A stretch of DNA of 64,000 nucleotides from Mucilaginibacter limnophilus. Lineage in GTDB: Bacteria > Bacteroidota > Bacteroidia > Sphingobacteriales > Sphingobacteriaceae. The stretch lies in NCBI RefSeq assembly GCF_004005815.1, contig NZ_SACK01000001.1, positions 1 through 64,000 on the forward strand, given 5' to 3'. The notes under the pieces are model-generated. The model saw only the letters and a program-made list of their open reading frames with translations, had not been told where the DNA came from and ran no database searches. The translations under genes and the position numbers were made by a program. Shown here piece by piece: positions 62,110 to 64,000 of this stretch. How positions within the stretch are numbered: the first letter of the stretch is position 1; every line of letters starts with the position of its first letter.

Positions 62110-62715
62110 ATGAGTAGCAGGGATCAGATTTTAAGCAGAGTTAAAGCTAATAAACCACCACAAGTTAAGCTACCTGATGTTGCTGTATTTGAACAGGGCG
62201 AGGATGGTGCTGCAGAAAAATTTACCGAGATACTGAACGCAATAGGCGGTGGCGTATATTATGTTGATGATTATCAGGAACTACTATCAATACTAAGAGA
62301 CAATTATCCTGATCATGGGCGCATCTATAGTCCTATACCTGATGTAAAAGCGCTTACAGATTGTGTTGCCATAGAAGGGTCATCAGGCCACCAGTTTGCT
62401 GATGTTGAATGGGCTGTAATAAAAGGGCATTTCGGCGTAGCGGAAAACGGCGCGATTTGGATCACCGGCGATTTGATGGAGTACCGCTCGCTGCCTTTTA
62501 TTTGCCAGCGCCTTGCTATCATTATAAAACAAAACGATATACTGCCCACCATGCACGACGCCTATCGCCGTATAGGCGATAGCACCTACAGCTACGGAGC
62601 ATTTATTGCAGGCCCCTCAAAAACCGCAGATATTGAACAATCGCTGGTACTTGGTGCGCACGGGCCAAAAGGCATGGCTGTATTTATTATGAAAGATGAT
62701 AGCGTTTATTCTTAA
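62110..62715 (+). CDS. lutC: L-lactate oxidation protein LutC (LUD domain)
   Basis: 201 residues of one LUD domain, with ADVEWAVIKGHFGVAENGAI, WITGDLMEYRSLPFICQRLA, and FIAGPSKTADIEQSLVLGAHG near the C-terminus. It is the third subunit of the LutABC lactate-oxidising complex. Its ATG follows the lutB stop with no gap, so translation is coupled. Confidence 0.93.
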   Translation: MSSRDQILSRVKANKPPQVKLPDVAVFEQGEDGAAEKFTEILNAIGGGVYYVDDYQELLSILRDNYPDHGRIYSPIPDVKALTDCVAIEGSSGHQFADVEWAVIKGHFGVAENGAIWITGDLMEYRSLPFICQRLAIIIKQNDILPTMHDAYRRIGDSTYSYGAFIAGPSKTADIEQSLVLGAHGPKGMAVFIMKDDSVYS

Positions 62716-62801
62716 CTTAACTGTGGACTAAACATAATTAATCGTTATAACGAGGGTTAAAAATAATATTTACTTTCGCGAAGCAATAATTGCATCCCGA
62801 C

Positions 62802-64000
62802 ATGAAAAAGATTACTGAGCAAAACGCTGCGGCAAATACGCTCATTTTAATTGCCATAACTTTTGTTGTACGCCTTTTGTTAGCCGCTTATACAGGTTTA
62901 GGTATCGGCGAGTCATATTATTTCAGGGGCGCTCTTACCCTCGAGTGGAGCTATTTTGATCAGCCGCCATTATTTTTTTGGCTTAGCTGGGCGAGTATAA
63001 AAGTGTTCGGGCTCACAACTTTTGCGCTGCGTTTTCCGGCGGTATTACTGTTTGCAGGTACCAGCTGGTTTTTGTTTTTGCTAACGCGGAAGTTATTTAA
63101 TGCCGCAGCAGGCTTTTGGGCGGTTGTGGTAATGAACCTTAGCGCCTTGTTTACCGTCTCTGTAGCATTTTGGTTTCAGCCTGATGCGCCGCTTATGTTT
63201 TTTTGGATGGCTGCTGCTTACTACATAGCACAAGTGATGGGTGTAAGTAAAGGTGATAGTACTGTCGCTAAAAATGCGTATGGTAAATGGATACTCATTG
63301 GCGTACTCATGGGCTTTGCTACTTTGAGTAAATACCATGTTTTGTTTCTATTTGCGGGTGTGTTTTTGTATGTTATCGCTAATAAAGATCAGCGACATTG
63401 GTTGCGCCACCCGGGGCCGTACCTTGCGGTAATTATAACGCTTATACTGGCTTTCCCGGTCATCTGGTGGAATGCTCATAATAATTGGGCATCATTTGTA
63501 TTCCAAGGCTCAAGAGCCGGCGGTGGCACAAAGTTTAGCCTGCATCCCGACTGGTTTCTGCGCAGTATAGGTGGGCAGGCCTTGTGGATGCTGCCTTGGA
63601 TATGGGTACCTCTGGTGGTACAATTTGCCAAATCATTTAAGCTACGAAATAGCTCGCTGCCATACAGTTTTGTGTTTTGGACGGCTGTTTTACCCATTGT
63701 GTTCTTTACAGTTGTAACCCTTTGGGCCGACCTGCAATATCACTTTCACTGGCAGGCGCCGGGTTACATGATGCTGTTTATGCCGTTAGGGTTTGCTATT
63801 GATCAACAGCTTGGCGGCGAGTTTAAAAAGCAACGTTCAATCCGCCGTTGGATACGTTTTTCAACCTGTTTTACGGTGATCACTATAGGTGTGCTTAGTC
63901 TGCATATGGTAACGGGTTTCTGGCAAAGTTATGGGCCGAAGTGGATAGTAAGCCAGCATGGTGATGTTGATGACCCTACCATACAAGGCATTGATTATGA
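62802..64000 (+). CDS. GT39-type membrane glycosyltransferase, 3' end outside window
   Basis: From ATG 62802 an open frame runs to the window edge without a stop (399 codons). It begins MKKITEQNAAANTLILIAIT and has at least eight membrane helices. The first periplasmic loop holds LGIGESYYFRGALTLEWSYF followed by DQPPLFFWLSW, the ArnT/PMT-type pattern of an acidic residue and D-x-P-P in GT-C enzymes. These use a polyprenyl-phosphate sugar to modify lipid A, proteins or other acceptors at the outer face of the inner membrane. The gene is cut by the window, so its length and C-terminal domain cannot be seen. Confidence 0.85.
   Translation, partial: MKKITEQNAAANTLILIAITFVVRLLLAAYTGLGIGESYYFRGALTLEWSYFDQPPLFFWLSWASIKVFGLTTFALRFPAVLLFAGTSWFLFLLTRKLFNAAAGFWAVVVMNLSALFTVSVAFWFQPDAPLMFFWMAAAYYIAQVMGVSKGDSTVAKNAYGKWILIGVLMGFATLSKYHVLFLFAGVFLYVIANKDQRHWLRHPGPYLAVIITLILAFPVIWWNAHNNWASFVFQGSRAGGGTKFSLHPDWFLRSIGGQALWMLPWIWVPLVVQFAKSFKLRNSSLPYSFVFWTAVLPIVFFTVVTLWADLQYHFHWQAPGYMMLFMPLGFAIDQQLGGEFKKQRSIRRWIRFSTCFTVITIGVLSLHMVTGFWQSYGPKWIVSQHGDVDDPTIQGIDY

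Overview
The window looks like the chromosome of a Bacteroidota bacterium of the family Sphingobacteriaceae (Mucilaginibacter/Pedobacter-like; the genus is inference). The grounds are a SusC/SusD/SusE locus run by an ECF sigma/FecR pair, many lipoproteins with a serine- or alanine-rich lipobox, a 639-residue NagB fused to a PIG-L-like domain, a Bacteroidota-type tyrosine integrase, and mostly weak Shine-Dalgarno signals.

Layout. 1-391: edge of an IS3-type element. 463-8575: chromosomal genes, namely a BadF-type sugar kinase, a polytopic membrane protein, an outer-membrane protein, SurE, a lipid kinase, a possible small RNA, and an AlgJ-like/MBOAT O-acetylation pair. 8692-8765: tRNA-Arg(TCT). 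8724-27162: an 18.4-kb integrative element inserted in the 3' end of that tRNA and bounded by a perfect 46-bp direct repeat. It carries an integrase beside the tRNA, a helicase-like protein with a lost Walker A motif, a PD-(D/E)XK nuclease, a ParA-led three-gene operon preceded by a hairpin-rich noncoding stretch, a methyltransferase-like protein without its catalytic motif, several small membrane proteins and lipoproteins, and many unknowns. No conjugation gene was recognised. This is the least explained part of the window.

27306-41811: a polysaccharide utilization locus: ECF sigma factor, FecR anti-sigma, SusC, SusD, SusE-like, GH76, GH92, GH76, GH76. The enzyme set (endo-alpha-1,6-mannanases plus an exo-alpha-mannosidase family) points to alpha-mannan such as fungal cell-wall mannan. 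41857-46523: a frameshifted small gene, a sigma/small-protein/ClpP operon, a repeat-rich spacer, a frameshifted lipoprotein gene, and a type III polyketide synthase with an ICMT-like methyltransferase (BpsA/BpsB-like). 46642-53550: small membrane proteins, a GH5-like lipoprotein, a two-domain LigD ligase, a voltage-gated potassium channel and an S41 peptidase.

53691-59833: an N-acetylglucosamine locus, with a ROK regulator and NagB on one strand and a divergent GH20 beta-hexosaminidase, and inverted repeats in both spacers that could be operators. The BadF-type kinase at the left end may serve the same pathway. 59993-62715: lutABC for lactate oxidation. 62802 to the window end: a GT39-type membrane glycosyltransferase, cut by the window edge.
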